Origin: Bacillus amyloliquefaciens DSM 7 = ATCC 23350
GTDB lineage: Bacteria; Bacillota; Bacilli; Bacillales; Bacillaceae
DNA: 64,000 nucleotides
Assembly (NCBI RefSeq): GCF_000196735.1
Contig: NC_014551.1
Span: 1,607,001-1,671,000 of the forward strand
Reading direction: 5' to 3'
Positions 42,967 through 53,929 of this stretch are shown in pieces. Under the pieces are notes generated by a model. The model did not search any database, had not been told where the DNA came from, and was given only the letters and a program-made list of their open reading frames with translations. Within the stretch, counting starts at the first letter, position 1. Each line of letters begins with the position of its first letter. The position numbers and the translations under genes are program-made.

Positions 42967-44296
42967 TGTCCGGGAGCTTGCCCTTGAAGCGCTTGAAAAG
43001 CTTGAGCAAAATCAGGCATACAGCAACCTGCTTCTTACATCGGTTATCAAAACGAACACGCTCAGCGATCAGGACCGAGGACTGCTGACAGAGCTTGTCT
43101 ACGGAACGCTGCAAAATAAAATCGCTTTAGACTATATGCTGAAGCCTTTTATCCGCAAGCCGAATAAGGTGAAGCCATGGGTGATTCAGCTGCTGCGTCT
43201 GTCCGCATATCAAATGGAGTATTTAGAAAAAATTCCGGACCGCGCCGCCATCCATGAAGCGGTTGAAATCGCCAAAAAACGCGGGCATAAGGGCATCGCA
43301 TCCTTTGTCAACGGCATCCTCCGCTCTCTGCAGCGTGAGGGGGCGCCGTCATTCGCTGAAATCGAAGACCCGGTTCTCCGTCTTTCAACAGAGACGAGCC
43401 ATCCCGAATGGCTCGTAAAAGAGTGGGTCGAAGCGTACGGCTTTGAGACGGCTGAAAAGATCTGCCGGATTCATCTCGTTCCGCCGAAACAGACGCTCCG
43501 TGTCAACCGGATCAAGGCTGACAAGGAAACGCTGCTGAATGAGATGGAGAATGCTGGTCTGGAAGCGGAAGCCGGAGACCTTTCTCCTGATGCGATTAAG
43601 CTTTTAAAAGGAAGCATCGCGAGCACGGAATTTTTCCAAAACGGGCAAGTATCCATTCAGGATGAGAGCTCAATGCTTGTCGCGCGGGCGCTGGATCCGA
43701 AACCGGGGGAAACCGTGCTTGACGCATGCGCCGCACCGGGAGGAAAGTCGGCTCACATCGCGGAACTGATGAAGAACGAAGGCAGCCTGACGTCACTTGA
43801 TCTTCACCGACATAAAGTGAAGCTGATTCAAGAGGGAGCAGAACGGCTCGGACTTACGATCATCGACGCGCAAACGATGGATGCAAGGAAAGCGGGGGAC
43901 GCTTTTGGCGCAGAACGGTTTGACCGGATTCTCGTTGATGCCCCGTGCTCAGGCTTCGGAGTTATCAGAAGAAAACCCGATATGAAATATACGAAGACGC
44001 CGGAGGACAGCAGACGGCTGTCAGAGATCCAGCTCGGCATTTTAAGGGAAATCGCCCCATTAGTAAAAAAAGGTGGCACACTCGTATACAGTACGTGTAC
44101 AATGGATCGGACAGAAAATGAAGAAGTTATGCATGCGTTTATACAAGAACACCCTGAGTTTGAACCCGATTTGTCTCTTGAAAAGCGGCTGCCTGAAAAG
44201 GCGAGACCCTTTGTTCAGGATGGAAGCCTTCAAATTCTTCCGCATTATTTCGGAACAGACGGTTTCTTTATTAGCAGCATGAGAAAGAAGGGATAA
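42953..44296 (+). CDS. rsmB: 16S rRNA m5C967 methyltransferase RsmB
   Basis: A 447-residue SAM-dependent RNA cytosine-5 methyltransferase (Sun, YloM). An N-terminal NusB-like domain (residues 1-135) is followed by a Fmu/NOP2 catalytic domain with the SAM motif [14 protein letters not shown]. The two cysteines of the mechanism are Cys332 (DAPCSGFG) and Cys382 (VYSTCTM). It overlaps the end of fmt and ends three bases before rlmN, in a run of translation-linked genes. Confidence 0.96.
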   Translation: MKKINVRELALEALEKLEQNQAYSNLLLTSVIKTNTLSDQDRGLLTELVYGTLQNKIALDYMLKPFIRKPNKVKPWVIQLLRLSAYQMEYLEKIPDRAAIHEAVEIAKKRGHKGIASFVNGILRSLQREGAPSFAEIEDPVLRLSTETSHPEWLVKEWVEAYGFETAEKICRIHLVPPKQTLRVNRIKADKETLLNEMENAGLEAEAGDLSPDAIKLLKGSIASTEFFQNGQVSIQDESSMLVARALDPKPGETVLDACAAPGGKSAHIAELMKNEGSLTSLDLHRHKVKLIQEGAERLGLTIIDAQTMDARKAGDAFGAERFDRILVDAPCSGFGVIRRKPDMKYTKTPEDSRRLSEIQLGILREIAPLVKKGGTLVYSTCTMDRTENEEVMHAFIQEHPEFEPDLSLEKRLPEKARPFVQDGSLQILPHYFGTDGFFISSMRKKG

Positions 44297-44299
44297 AAA

Positions 44300-45391
44300 A
44301 TGACACAATTAAAAAAGACAAGCGTAAGGAAAGAGCTGCGGACTGAGCAGCCGTCCATTTACTCTTTTGAATTAGATGAAATCAAACAATGGCTGACCGA
44401 GAATGGCGAAAAACCGTTCCGCGCAGCACAGATTTTTGAATGGCTGTATGAAAAACGGGTGTCTTCATTTGATGAAATGACAAACCTTTCAAAAAGCCTG
44501 CGTGAAAAACTCGAGAGCAATTTTGTGATGACAACAATGAAAACGGCTGTAAAGCAGACGTCACAAGACGGCACAATGAAATTTTTATTTGAGCTTCATG
44601 ACGGTTATACAATTGAAACGGTTTTAATGAGACATGAGTATGGCAATTCTGTATGTGTAACGACACAGGTCGGCTGCCGCATCGGCTGCACATTTTGTGC
44701 GTCAACGCTCGGCGGATTGAAACGGAATCTTGAAGCGGGAGAAATCGTCGCTCAAGTCGTGAAAGTGCAAAAGGCGCTTGATGAAACGGATGAACGCGTC
44801 AGTTCAGTCGTTATCATGGGTATCGGAGAGCCGTTTGATAATTTCAATGAAATGCTCGCTTTCTTAAAAATCATTAACCATGATAAAGGGCTGAATATCG
44901 GTGCGCGTCATATTACGGTTTCCACAAGCGGCATCATTCCGAAGATATACGATTTCGCAGATCAAAAAATGCAGATCAATTTCGCGATTTCTCTGCATGC
45001 CCCGAATACGGAGATCAGAAGCCGCCTGATGCCGATTAACAAAGCTTATAAGCTTCCTGACCTTATGGAAGCTGTCAAATATTATATTGAGAAAACAGGC
45101 AGACGGATCAGCTTTGAATACGGCTTGTTCGGAGGCGTAAATGATCAGGTCGAACACGCAGAAGAGCTTGCAGAACTGTTAAAAGGCGTTAAATGCCATG
45201 TCAACTTAATTCCTGTAAACTATGTGCCTGAACGGGATTACGTCCGCACACCGAGAGATCAGATTTTCGCATTCGAAAAAACGTTAAAATCCCGCGGTGT
45301 AAATGTCACGATCAGAAGAGAGCAAGGCCATGACATTGACGCGGCCTGCGGTCAGCTTCGCGCGAAGGAGCGTCAAGACGAGACGAGGTGA
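44300..45391 (+). CDS. rlmN: Dual-specificity 23S rRNA/tRNA m2A methyltransferase RlmN
   Basis: A 363-residue radical SAM enzyme that methylates C2 of A2503 in 23S rRNA and A37 of some tRNAs. The radical SAM motif CRIGCTFC gives Cys126, Cys130 and Cys133 for the [4Fe-4S] cluster, and Cys350 in DIDAACGQL is the C-terminal cysteine used in the methyl-transfer mechanism. A Cfr resistance variant is unlikely because length and context fit RlmN. The gene ends at the start of prpC. Confidence 0.96.
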   Translation: MTQLKKTSVRKELRTEQPSIYSFELDEIKQWLTENGEKPFRAAQIFEWLYEKRVSSFDEMTNLSKSLREKLESNFVMTTMKTAVKQTSQDGTMKFLFELHDGYTIETVLMRHEYGNSVCVTTQVGCRIGCTFCASTLGGLKRNLEAGEIVAQVVKVQKALDETDERVSSVVIMGIGEPFDNFNEMLAFLKIINHDKGLNIGARHITVSTSGIIPKIYDFADQKMQINFAISLHAPNTEIRSRLMPINKAYKLPDLMEAVKYYIEKTGRRISFEYGLFGGVNDQVEHAEELAELLKGVKCHVNLIPVNYVPERDYVRTPRDQIFAFEKTLKSRGVNVTIRREQGHDIDAACGQLRAKERQDETR

Positions 45392-45396
45392 AGAGG

Positions 45397-46158
45397 TTGA
45401 TTACAGCCTTGAAAACAGATACAGGTAAAGTCCGCCAGCATAATGAAGATGCGGCGGGCATTTTCACAAAAGAAGAAGCGGTGCTTGCGGTTGTCGCCGA
45501 CGGCATGGGCGGTCACCTTGCCGGAGATGTGGCGAGCAGGATGGCGGTTGCAGCGATGGAAGAGCAGTGGAACCAGGCTGAAACGGTTCCTTCACTGCCG
45601 TCTGATTGCGAGGTTTGGCTGAAAGACCGGATTCATGAGGCGAATGCCAAGGTATATGACCACGCTAAAGCGAATGAAGAATGCCGGGGAATGGGCACAA
45701 CCGTTGTCTGCGCCTTATTCACGGGGAAATTTGTCACTGTCGCCCATATCGGAGACAGCCGGTGCTACCTGCTTCAAGACGGGGAATTCACTCAGCTGAC
45801 TGAAGACCATTCGCTTGTGAATGAGCTGGTCAAGACGGGAGAAATTTCAAAAGAGGACGCCGAGCATCATCCGCGGAAAAATGTACTGACGAGAGCGCTG
45901 GGGACTGATGAAACCATCAGCCCCGACGCCCGTTCGTTTGAGCTTTCTGACGGCGATCAGCTGCTTTTATGCTCTGACGGACTGTCAAATAAAATAGAAG
46001 ATCACGAGATCAAACAAATGCTTCAAGCCGAATCTGCGCCTCAGGAAAAGGTAGACCTTCTCATCAGCAAAGCGAATCAAAACGGCGGCGAGGACAACAT
46101 CACGGCTGTATTGATTGAGCTTTCCGCAGATGCAAAAGAGGGTGAAGACAAGTGCTAA
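45397..46158 (+). CDS. prpC: PP2C-family protein phosphatase PrpC
   Basis: A 253-residue manganese-dependent Ser/Thr phosphatase that reverses phosphorylation by PrkC. Metal-binding motifs are typical: [41 protein letters not shown] and [10 protein letters not shown] chose the TTG at 45397 ([10 protein letters not shown], with AGGTGA five bases upstream) over the GTG at 45388 that overlaps the rlmN stop; either is possible and differs by three residues. It overlaps prkC by seven bases. Confidence 0.95.
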   Translation: MITALKTDTGKVRQHNEDAAGIFTKEEAVLAVVADGMGGHLAGDVASRMAVAAMEEQWNQAETVPSLPSDCEVWLKDRIHEANAKVYDHAKANEECRGMGTTVVCALFTGKFVTVAHIGDSRCYLLQDGEFTQLTEDHSLVNELVKTGEISKEDAEHHPRKNVLTRALGTDETISPDARSFELSDGDQLLLCSDGLSNKIEDHEIKQMLQAESAPQEKVDLLISKANQNGGEDNITAVLIELSADAKEGEDKC

Positions 46159-48095
46159 CCGGCAAGCGGATCAGCGGGCGTTATCATATCCTCCGGCCCA
46201 TTGGCGGCGGCGGAATGGCGAACGTTTTTTTAGCTGAGGACATCATTCTCGAACGTGAAGTCGCAATTAAAATCCTGCGGTTTGACTTTGTGAATGACAT
46301 TGATTTTATCAGGCGTTTCAGAAGAGAAGCACAGTCGGCATCAAGCCTTGATCATCCGAATATCGTCAGTATTTACGATATCGGGGAGGAAGGCGACATT
46401 TATTATATTGTCATGGAATATGTGGAAGGCATGACGTTAAAGGAATACATAACCGCACACGGACCGCTTCATCCGAAAGAAGCGCTGTCTGTTATGAAGC
46501 AGATCGTTTCAGCCATCGCCCATGCCCATCATAACCATATCGTGCACCGGGATATCAAACCGCACAATATTTTGATAGATCATTTAGGCCATATCAAGGT
46601 GACGGATTTCGGCATCGCCACAGCCCTCACTTCGACGACAATTACACATACGAATTCTGTGCTCGGCTCGGTTCATTATTTGTCTCCGGAGCAGGCGAGA
46701 GGCGGTCTGGCAACGAAAAAATCGGATATTTACGCGCTCGGCATCGTGCTGTTTGAGCTTTTAACAGGCAAAATGCCTTTTGACGGAGAATCAGCCGTCA
46801 GCATTGCGTTAAAGCATCTGCAAGCAGAAACGCCTTCCGCCAGAAAGTGGAACCCTTCCATTCCGCAGAGCGTGGAAAACATTATTTTAAAGGCAACCGC
46901 CAAAGATCCGTTTCACCGCTATGAAAGCGCAGAGGACATGGAAGCGGACATCAGAACGGCTTTTGACGCCGGCAGGCTGAATGAACAAAAATTCTCCGTG
47001 CAGGATGATGAGGAAATGACGAAAGCGATTCCCGTTATTACTGACGGTGCGATAGCCGCGCTTCAGGCGGAAACGCCGGCAGAGACGGATGATAAAGAAC
47101 AGCCGTCCGCCAAAAAGAAGAAACGGAAATGGCCGTGGGTTTTGCTGGCTGTCTGCTTTATTTTCATAATGGCGGCTGTTCTTGCAGTCACCGTGTTCCC
47201 GTCTTTGTTTATGCCCAAAGAGGTAAGCGTCCCCGATGTACGGGGCATGAAGTACGAAAAAGCGGAAGCCCTGCTTGAAAAGAACGGCCTTCAAGCGGAT
47301 CCTGATATGACGGACATTGAAGATGAAAAAATCGAAGAGGGATTAATGGTCAAAACTGATCCGAAAGCGGGTTCTGCCGTTAAAGAAGGCTCTTCTGTAA
47401 AGCTGTACAAAAGCATCGGGAAACCGAAAACCCAGCTGATTGACGTGAAAGGCCGGCCGATCGATGATGCGAAAAAAACGCTTAAGGATAAAGGCTTCAA
47501 ACATGTCAATGTAAAAGAAGAGAACGATGACAGTGCGGCTGGCACCGTAATTGATCAGAACCCATCAGCCGGAACCGACATGGTCGTAAGCGATGATAAA
47601 GTCAGCTTAACAGTCAGCCTCGGACCGGCGGACGTTACGCTGAGAGACTTAAAAACATACAGTAAAGAAGCGGCTTCCGGGTATCTTGAAGATAACGGCC
47701 TGCAGCTTGTTGAAAAGGAAGCTCACTCAGATGACGTGCCTGAGGGACAGGTCATGAAGCAAGAGCCGGCAGCCGGCACTGCGGTTAAGCCGGGAAGTGA
47801 TGTTGAAGTAACGTTTTCGCTCGGGCCTGAAGAAAAACCGGCGAAAACGGTAAAAGAAAAAATCAGCATCCCCTACGAACCCGAACATGAAGGGGACGAG
47901 CTCGAAGTGCAAATCGCCATCGATGATAAAGACCACAGCATCTCTGATACGTATGACTCGTTTAAAATAAAAGAGCCGACTGAAAAAACAATTGAACTGA
48001 AGATTGATCAGGGACAGAAGGGGTATTATCAAGTGATGGTCGATCATAAAGTCGTCAGCTACAAAACGATTGAATACCCGAAAGATAATGACTGA
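46152..48095 (+). CDS. prkC: Eukaryotic-type Ser/Thr kinase PrkC with PASTA domains
   Basis: A 647-residue membrane kinase that senses muropeptides and triggers spore germination and cell-wall responses. The cytoplasmic kinase domain (1-270) has the P-loop IGGGGMANV, Lys40, HRDIKPHN and DFG. A juxtamembrane linker is followed by one membrane segment at about residues 327-350. Outside are three PASTA repeats, roughly 355-560, and a C-terminal Ig-like domain with [16 protein letters not shown]. The start is GTG at 46152 inside the end of prpC; cognate phosphatase and kinase are thus coupled. Confidence 0.96.
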   Translation: MLTGKRISGRYHILRPIGGGGMANVFLAEDIILEREVAIKILRFDFVNDIDFIRRFRREAQSASSLDHPNIVSIYDIGEEGDIYYIVMEYVEGMTLKEYITAHGPLHPKEALSVMKQIVSAIAHAHHNHIVHRDIKPHNILIDHLGHIKVTDFGIATALTSTTITHTNSVLGSVHYLSPEQARGGLATKKSDIYALGIVLFELLTGKMPFDGESAVSIALKHLQAETPSARKWNPSIPQSVENIILKATAKDPFHRYESAEDMEADIRTAFDAGRLNEQKFSVQDDEEMTKAIPVITDGAIAALQAETPAETDDKEQPSAKKKKRKWPWVLLAVCFIFIMAAVLAVTVFPSLFMPKEVSVPDVRGMKYEKAEALLEKNGLQADPDMTDIEDEKIEEGLMVKTDPKAGSAVKEGSSVKLYKSIGKPKTQLIDVKGRPIDDAKKTLKDKGFKHVNVKEENDDSAAGTVIDQNPSAGTDMVVSDDKVSLTVSLGPADVTLRDLKTYSKEAASGYLEDNGLQLVEKEAHSDDVPEGQVMKQEPAAGTAVKPGSDVEVTFSLGPEEKPAKTVKEKISIPYEPEHEGDELEVQIAIDDKDHSISDTYDSFKIKEPTEKTIELKIDQGQKGYYQVMVDHKVVSYKTIEYPKDND

Positions 48096-48109
48096 CAAGG
48101 AGGGACCGT

Positions 48110-49000
48110 ATGCCTGAGGGCAAAATTATTAAAGCGTTAAGCGGATTCTATTACGTCCTGGATGAATCACAGGACAAGATCATTCAATGCAGAGGACGGG
48201 GCATTTTCAGAAAGAATAAAATAACGCCTCTGGTCGGCGACTATGCCGTTTATCAGGCTGAAAATGATAAAGAAGGCTACCTGCTGGAAATCAAAGAACG
48301 AACAAACGAGCTGGTCAGGCCGCCGATATCAAATGTCGACCAGGCCGTTCTCGTCTTTTCCGCCGTTCAGCCGGCGTTCAGCACGTCCTTATTGGACCGT
48401 TTTCTCGTTCTTGTGGAAGCCAACGCCATTCACCCGATCATCTGCATAACCAAAATGGACTTAGCTTCAGACGGAGAATCGAAAGAGAAGATTCTTTCTT
48501 ACGTGAAAGACTATCAGGCGATCGGTTATGATGTATATGTGACGTCGTCAAAAGAAAACAGCGGCTTAACAGGCATTGTGAAACACTTCGCGAATAAAAC
48601 CACGGTGTTTGCCGGGCAGTCCGGAGTCGGAAAATCTTCGCTTTTAAATGCGATCAGTCCGGAGCTTGAGCTGAAAACAAACGAGATTTCCACGCATTTA
48701 GGACGCGGGAAACATACGACACGCCATGTGGAGCTCATTCATACCTCAGGCGGTCTTGTGGCGGATACTCCGGGGTTCAGTTCACTTGAATTCACCGGCA
48801 TTGAGGAAGAAGAGCTGGGCAGCACGTTCCCTGAGATCAGAGAAATAAGCGCCTCATGCAAATTCAGAGGCTGTCTGCATCTGAAGGAGCCGAAATGCGC
48901 GGTAAAGCAAGCGGTGGAAGAAGGAGACATTCAGCCGTACCGCTATGAGCATTACAAAGAATTTATGCAGGAAATAAAAGAGAGAAAGCCGAGGTATTAA
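48110..49000 (+). CDS. rsgA: Ribosome small subunit-dependent GTPase RsgA
   Basis: A 296-residue circularly permuted GTPase (CpgA, YloQ) that helps mature the 30S subunit and is phosphorylated by PrkC in B. subtilis. Order of motifs shows the permutation: an N-terminal OB domain, then G4 (ITKMD), then G1 (GQSGVGKSS at 169-177), then G3 (DTPGF). A C-terminal zinc site follows (Cys residues in [15 protein letters not shown] with a His). AGGAGG precedes the ATG. Placement after prkC is conserved. Confidence 0.96.
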   Translation: MPEGKIIKALSGFYYVLDESQDKIIQCRGRGIFRKNKITPLVGDYAVYQAENDKEGYLLEIKERTNELVRPPISNVDQAVLVFSAVQPAFSTSLLDRFLVLVEANAIHPIICITKMDLASDGESKEKILSYVKDYQAIGYDVYVTSSKENSGLTGIVKHFANKTTVFAGQSGVGKSSLLNAISPELELKTNEISTHLGRGKHTTRHVELIHTSGGLVADTPGFSSLEFTGIEEEELGSTFPEIREISASCKFRGCLHLKEPKCAVKQAVEEGDIQPYRYEHYKEFMQEIKERKPRY

Positions 49001-49001
49001 T

Positions 49002-49655
49002 ATGATTAAGGTTGCGCCATCAATTCTTTCCGCCGATTTTGCTTCACTGGGCGAGGAAATTAAAGACGTGGAAAAAGGAGGAGCGGACTATATCCATATT
49101 GATGTCATGGATGGCCATTTCGTCCCTAACATTACAATCGGACCGCTTATCGTTGAAGCCGTCCGTCCGGTGACTGATCTGCCGCTGGATGTTCATCTTA
49201 TGATTGAAAACCCGGACCGCTACATCCCGTCATTTGCAAAAGCCGGTGCGGATATCCTTTCCGTCCACGCTGAGGCGTGTCCGCATCTTCACCGGACCAT
49301 TCAATTGATAAAAGAGCAGGGGATAAAAGCGGGAGTTGTGCTCAATCCGCATACGCCCGTTCAAATCATTGAACATGTGATCGATGAGTTGGACCTTGTG
49401 CTGTTAATGACGGTGAACCCCGGTTTTGGAGGTCAGCGCTTTATTCACTCGGTTCTTCCGAAAATCCGTCAAGTCAAACAGATGGCAGAGGAGAAAGGCC
49501 TCTCTGAACTTTTAATCGAGGTGGACGGGGGCGTTAATAAAGAAACAGCTCCTTTATGCGCTGAAGCGGGCGCTAATCTGCTTGTTGCCGGGTCCGCCGT
49601 ATATAATCAGCCGGATCGGAAAAAAGCCATCGCTGAGATCCGAAACGCAGAATAA
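49002..49655 (+). CDS. rpe: Ribulose-phosphate 3-epimerase
   Basis: A 217-residue TIM-barrel metal enzyme of the pentose phosphate pathway interconverting ribulose 5-phosphate and xylulose 5-phosphate. Motifs include [32 protein letters not shown] with its metal His, [10 protein letters not shown] and EVDGGVN. It begins one base after the rsgA stop and ends before a hairpin that separates it from thiN. Confidence 0.97.
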   Translation: MIKVAPSILSADFASLGEEIKDVEKGGADYIHIDVMDGHFVPNITIGPLIVEAVRPVTDLPLDVHLMIENPDRYIPSFAKAGADILSVHAEACPHLHRTIQLIKEQGIKAGVVLNPHTPVQIIEHVIDELDLVLLMTVNPGFGGQRFIHSVLPKIRQVKQMAEEKGLSELLIEVDGGVNKETAPLCAEAGANLLVAGSAVYNQPDRKKAIAEIRNAE

Positions 49656-49665
49656 ACATGCTGAT

Positions 49666-49697
49666 AAAGAGCCCGGTGAAAGCCGCCGGCTCTTTTC
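49666..49697 (+). terminator. Hairpin between rpe and thiN
   Basis: AAGAGCC-c-GG and CCGGCTCTT pair with one bulge and a short loop, followed by TTCGC. The T tail is short, so partial read-through into thiN is likely. Confidence 0.55.
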
Positions 49698-49722
49698 GCG
49701 TCTGAGAGGGAAAGGAAAACAT

Positions 49723-50367
49723 ATGAAGACAATCAATATCGTTGCGGGCGGCCCTCGGGAGTTTATTCCCGATCTGTCCGAGTACACAGACGGAGATACG
49801 ACGTGGGTCGGAGTGGATAAAGGGACGGTCGCTCTTTTGGAGGCCGGAATCGTTCCGCAGGAAGCTTTCGGTGATTTTGACAGCATTACGGAAGAAGAGC
49901 TCCTGCAGATTCAAAAAGCGGCGCCGGCCCTCCATGTGTATCAGGCGGAAAAAGATTATACCGATCTTGAACTCGCTCTTGACTGGGCTTTACAAAAAGA
50001 ACCGGAGAACATTCGGATATTCGGTGTGACGGGCGGAAGAGCAGATCACTTTTTAGGGAACATTCAGCTTTTGTATAAAGCTTTAAATAAGGATACGGTT
50101 GTCAAGCTGATCGACCGGCAGAATGAGATTCAGATGTTCGAACCCGGCCGCTATACAATTGAAGAAAAAGTGCGCAGACGCTATATTTCTTTTATTCCGT
50201 TTTCGGAAGCCGCAGACGGCCTGACACTCATCGGTTTTAAATATCCCCTGGATAATTGTCATATTCCCCTGGGTTCCACACTATGTATTAGTAACGAACT
50301 CATTCATTCACGAGGTACTTTTTCGTTTGCAAAAGGCATATTAATAATGGTAAGGAGCGCGGATTAG
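49723..50367 (+). CDS. thiN: Thiamine pyrophosphokinase ThiN
   Basis: A 214-residue enzyme (YloS) transferring pyrophosphate from ATP to thiamine, giving TPP directly. N-terminal NIVAGGPREFIPD, GVDKGTVALLEAGI, the catalytic GDFDSI and KDYTDLELAL are diagnostic, as is the C-terminal strand domain with SNELIHSRGTFSFAKG. GGAAAGGAAAA precedes the ATG. It is the kinase that would consume thiamine rebuilt from the pyrimidine salvaged by ylmB at the other end of the window; it has no riboswitch of its own here. Confidence 0.95.
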   Translation: MKTINIVAGGPREFIPDLSEYTDGDTTWVGVDKGTVALLEAGIVPQEAFGDFDSITEEELLQIQKAAPALHVYQAEKDYTDLELALDWALQKEPENIRIFGVTGGRADHFLGNIQLLYKALNKDTVVKLIDRQNEIQMFEPGRYTIEEKVRRRYISFIPFSEAADGLTLIGFKYPLDNCHIPLGSTLCISNELIHSRGTFSFAKGILIMVRSAD

Positions 50368-50453
50368 AAAAGCGGCTTCTGCCATATGCGGAAAAAACCA
50401 TGAATCCTAAAGTGATGAACGCAGCGGATACGGGACTTATAGGAGGGGACAAA

Positions 50454-50534
50454 ATGAAATTTTATACCATTAAATTGCCGAAGTTTTTAGGAGGAATTGT
50501 CCGGGCGATGCTGGGCTCATTTAGAAAAGAGTAA
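50454..50534 (+). CDS. spoVM: Stage V sporulation protein SpoVM
   Basis: A 26-residue amphipathic helix that recognises the convex forespore membrane and anchors SpoIVA at the start of coat assembly. The frame reads MKFYTIKLPKFL then GGIVRAMLGSFRKE, differing from the B. subtilis peptide only at the last residue (Glu for Asp). AGGAGGGG lies seven bases before the ATG. Residues known to matter (Pro9, Ile15) are kept. The gene is easily missed by length cut-offs. Confidence 0.96.
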   Translation: MKFYTIKLPKFLGGIVRAMLGSFRKE

Positions 50535-50572
50535 GCCCAAGAAGCTGAATTGCCCTCTTTGAACGCATAAAA

Positions 50573-50607
50573 AACGCCTGCCGCATAAAAGGGCAGGCGT
50601 TCATTTT
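50573..50607. terminator. Bidirectional terminator between spoVM and rpmB
   Basis: A perfect 10-bp stem AACGCCTGCC / GGCAGGCGTT has A-rich sequence on the left and CATTTTT on the right, serving the convergent spoVM and rpmB. Confidence 0.9.
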
Positions 50608-50610
50608 TGC

Positions 50611-50997
<387 letters not shown>

Positions 50998-51058
50998 TCA
51001 TAATGGGATACATATAGTAGAATAATGATAACTCTATGCACCTGAAGGAGGAACCTGT

Positions 51059-51421
51059 GTGTCCATTGAAATGAAGACAAAATACGGACAGATTGATATA
51101 TCCAACGAAGTCATCGCAATGGTTGCCGGAGGCGCTGCCATTGACTGTTACGGAATAGTGGGGATGGCCTCCAAAAACCAGATTAAAGACGGTTTGTCTG
51201 AAATCCTCCGGAAAGAGAACTTCGCAAGAGGCGTACATGTCCGTCAGGAATCAGAACAAATACATATCGACATGTACATTATTGTCAGCTACGGCACTAA
51301 AATATCCGAAGTAGCTCACAATGTTCAGACGAAGGTAAAATACACAGTAAATCAAACAATCGGACTTGCAGTTGATTCTGTAAATATTTATGTCCAAGGC
51401 GTACGAGTAACGAACCCGTAG
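51059..51421 (+). CDS. yloU: Asp23/Gls24-family protein YloU
   Basis: A 120-residue protein of the Asp23/Gls24 (DUF322) family, alkaline-shock-like proteins often close to the membrane or envelope stress. The core GQIDISNEVIAMVAGGAAIDCYGIVGM and the C-terminal VDSVNIYVQGVRV are typical. The start is GTG at 51059 with GAAGGAGG seven bases upstream. It is nearly always followed by the DAK-domain gene (fakA/yloV), as here, 15 bases on; the joint function is not established. Confidence 0.92.
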   Translation: MSIEMKTKYGQIDISNEVIAMVAGGAAIDCYGIVGMASKNQIKDGLSEILRKENFARGVHVRQESEQIHIDMYIIVSYGTKISEVAHNVQTKVKYTVNQTIGLAVDSVNIYVQGVRVTNP

Positions 51422-51436
51422 TGAGGAGGATGAGTA

Positions 51437-53104
51437 TTGTCTAGACGAAACTTAGATGGGAGAGCTTTTGCGGCAATGATTCTGGCGGGGGCTGAGACAT
51501 TGTCTCAAAACGCATCCGCGGTGGATGCGCTGAATGTGTTTCCCGTGCCGGACGGCGATACCGGAACAAACATGAATTTATCGATGTCATCAGGTGCAAG
51601 AGAGGTAGAGCACCTTGACTCACCTGACATCGGCAAAGTCGGCATCGCCCTGTCAAAAGGCCTGCTTATGGGAGCGAGAGGAAACTCAGGGGTGATCTTG
51701 TCCCAATTATTCAGAGGCTTCACAAAGAGCATTGAAAACAAAAAAGAAATAAACGCCCAAGAATTTGCCGCTGCACTCCAAGCGGGAGTGGATATGGCAT
51801 ATAAGGCGGTCATGAAACCGGTTGAAGGAACGATTTTAACCGTGGCGAAGGATGCGGCTAAAAAAGCGGTCGCCTCGGCCAAAGAAGAAACCGATATCAT
51901 TGCGGTCATGGAGACTGTTATTGAAGAAGCGGAAGCGTCGCTGAACCGCACGCCGGACCTGCTGCCTGTTTTAAAGGACGTCGGTGTCGTTGACAGCGGC
52001 GGAAAAGGTCTGCTTTGTGTATATGAAGGCTTTTTGGCCTCCTTAAAAGGAGAGTCCGTACCGAAAAAAGCGGTTCTTCCGGCTCTGGATGATATGGTGA
52101 ATGCCGAGCATCATAAAAGCGCGCAGAGCATGCTGAGTACAGAAGACATTGAATTCGGATTCTGTACGGAAGTGATGGTAAGGCTGGATCAAGATAAACG
52201 GACGTTCAAGGAAGAAACGTTCAGAAACGAACTGAGCCGTTACGGCGATTCATTGCTGGTTGTAGCTGATGATACGCTGGCGAAAGTTCACATTCATGCC
52301 GAAGAACCCGGGAACGTGCTCAATCTTGCACAGCGTTACGGCGATTTAATTAAAATCAAAATTGAAAACATGAGGGAGCAGCATACTTCCATTATCAGCC
52401 AAGAACATGATGAAAAAAAGCCGGCCGGCGTTATGAAAGAAGCCCGCAAGCCTTTTGGAATCGTGACCGTGGCAATGGGAGAAGGCATTTCTGAACTGTT
52501 TACGAGCATCGGCGCTTCACACGTAATCGAAGGCGGCCAGACAATGAATCCGAGCACGGAAGATATTGTGGAAGCCGTTCAGTCTGTCAATGCGGAAACG
52601 GTTTTCATTCTTCCGAACAATTCAAATATTGTGATGGCTGCCAATCAAGCGGCGAGTGTGGCTGAAGAAAATGTAATTGTCATTCCGGCAAAAACGGTGC
52701 CGCAAGGTATGACCGCCCTGCTTGCGTTTAACCCTGACCAGCCGGCTGATGTAAATGAAGCCAATATGCTTGAGGCCATCCGGAATGTGAAAAGCGGACA
52801 GGTGACATATTCAGTCAGAGACACCCATATTGACGGAAAGGATATTAAAAAAGGTGATTTTATCGGCATTTTAAACAGTTCGATTATCGGCAGCGCCGAA
52901 GATCGGATAAGTGCGGCGAAATTGCTGCTGGATGAAATGATCGGGGAAGAAGATGAAATCGTCACCATCCTGTACGGAGAAGACGCGCCGGAAGAAGAAG
53001 CTGAGAAACTCGCAGAATATATTACAAGCGTCTGTGAAGATATCGAGGTTGAAATCCATAACGGCAGACAGCCTCTGTACCCATATATAATTGCGGCAGA
53101 ATAG
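51437..53104 (+). CDS. fakA: Fatty acid kinase subunit FakA (YloV, DAK-domain)
   Basis: A 555-residue ATP-binding subunit that, with a separate lipid-carrying FakB protein, phosphorylates exogenous fatty acids for entry into phospholipids. The N-terminal DhaL-like kinase domain (1-200) holds NVFPVPDGDTGTNMNLS, GARGNSGVILSQ and DSGGKGL. The C-terminal half resembles a FakB-like fold without its own lipid-binding role. The start is TTG at 51437, with GTGAGGAGG upstream. No fakB gene is in the window. PlsX, which exchanges acyl groups with this pathway, is encoded 4.4 kb downstream. Confidence 0.92.
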   Translation: MSRRNLDGRAFAAMILAGAETLSQNASAVDALNVFPVPDGDTGTNMNLSMSSGAREVEHLDSPDIGKVGIALSKGLLMGARGNSGVILSQLFRGFTKSIENKKEINAQEFAAALQAGVDMAYKAVMKPVEGTILTVAKDAAKKAVASAKEETDIIAVMETVIEEAEASLNRTPDLLPVLKDVGVVDSGGKGLLCVYEGFLASLKGESVPKKAVLPALDDMVNAEHHKSAQSMLSTEDIEFGFCTEVMVRLDQDKRTFKEETFRNELSRYGDSLLVVADDTLAKVHIHAEEPGNVLNLAQRYGDLIKIKIENMREQHTSIISQEHDEKKPAGVMKEARKPFGIVTVAMGEGISELFTSIGASHVIEGGQTMNPSTEDIVEAVQSVNAETVFILPNNSNIVMAANQAASVAEENVIVIPAKTVPQGMTALLAFNPDQPADVNEANMLEAIRNVKSGQVTYSVRDTHIDGKDIKKGDFIGILNSSIIGSAEDRISAAKLLLDEMIGEEDEIVTILYGEDAPEEEAEKLAEYITSVCEDIEVEIHNGRQPLYPYIIAAE

Positions 53105-53130
53105 AAGGGCTTATCAGGCCCTTCTATTCT
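53103..53130 (+). terminator. Terminator after fakA
   Basis: AGAAGGGC / GCCCTTCT with a short loop is followed by ATTCTTAT. The stop codon of fakA is part of the left arm; the T tail is imperfect. Confidence 0.7.
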
Positions 53131-53246
53131 TATGCCTATATTTACCTGCGGCAGTGCGGCAGTGCGCCTGCTTGCCAATTTATAAATGTTCAATTAGTCT
53201 AAAGAAAAGCGCTGAATCAAGTGATGTTAAGGAGGAACAAACCAGC

Positions 53247-53909
53247 ATGAAATATAGAAGCGTTTTTGATATTATCGGCCCGGTAATGATCGGTCCGTCC
53301 AGTTCACATACCGCAGGCGCCGCCCGTATCGGCAGAGTGGCCAGAAGCTTATTCAGGCGGGAGCCCCGCCGGATTGTTGTGTCTTTTTACGGATCATTTG
53401 CAGAAACGTATAAGGGCCACGGCACTGATGTCGCGATTATCGGCGGCCTGCTTGATTTTGATACATTTGATGAGCGGATTAAAACAGCGATTCAAATTGC
53501 TGAAGACAAGGGCATATATATAGAGTTCCGCACAGAGGATGCTGTGCCCGTTCATCCGAATACGGCGCGTATCGTCATTTCTGATGATGAAGGGGAGCTT
53601 GCCCTTACCGGTATTTCAATCGGCGGCGGAAAAATAGAAATTACGGAGCTTAACGGTTTTGAGCTGCGTCTTTCCGGAAACCATCCGGCTATTTTAGTCG
53701 TTCATAATGATAAATTCGGCACGATTGCAGGCGTTGCCAATGTGCTTGCGAAATTCTCCATCAACGTCGGACATATGGAAGTGGCGCGCAAGGATGTCGG
53801 ACAGCTTGCGCTGATGACGATTGAAGTCGATCAGAATATTGAAGAAGAAGTGCTGGACGAACTTTCAACACTTCCGAATATTATACAGGTTACTAAGATA
53901 GCTGACTAA
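53247..53909 (+). CDS. sdaAB: L-serine dehydratase beta subunit SdaAB
   Basis: A 220-residue subunit of the iron-sulfur L-serine deaminase that turns serine into pyruvate and ammonia. It begins with MKYRSVFDIIGPVMIGPSSS and HTAGAARIGR, and ends with an ACT domain from about residue 148 (AILVVHNDKFGTIAGVANVLAKF) that could sense an amino acid. AAGGAGGAA precedes the ATG at 53247; a far longer in-frame extension reaches back into the fakA terminator and is not credible. The catalytic partner SdaAA follows. Confidence 0.95.
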   Translation: MKYRSVFDIIGPVMIGPSSSHTAGAARIGRVARSLFRREPRRIVVSFYGSFAETYKGHGTDVAIIGGLLDFDTFDERIKTAIQIAEDKGIYIEFRTEDAVPVHPNTARIVISDDEGELALTGISIGGGKIEITELNGFELRLSGNHPAILVVHNDKFGTIAGVANVLAKFSINVGHMEVARKDVGQLALMTIEVDQNIEEEVLDELSTLPNIIQVTKIAD

Positions 53910-53929
53910 AAAGTCAGGAGGAAAATGAC

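Noticed and set aside
50400..50534. In-frame ATG 18 codons upstream of spoVM, giving a 44-residue protein
   Set aside because: The strong AGGAGGGG site sits just before the internal ATG, there is no ribosome binding site before 50400, and the 26-residue SpoVM is conserved at its N terminus.
53142..53158. Tandem GCGGCAGT repeat before sdaAB
   Set aside because: Only two copies, with no other structure; likely chance.
53091..53246. 52-residue N-terminal extension of SdaAB
   Set aside because: It starts inside fakA and runs across its terminator; AAGGAGGAA marks the start at 53247.
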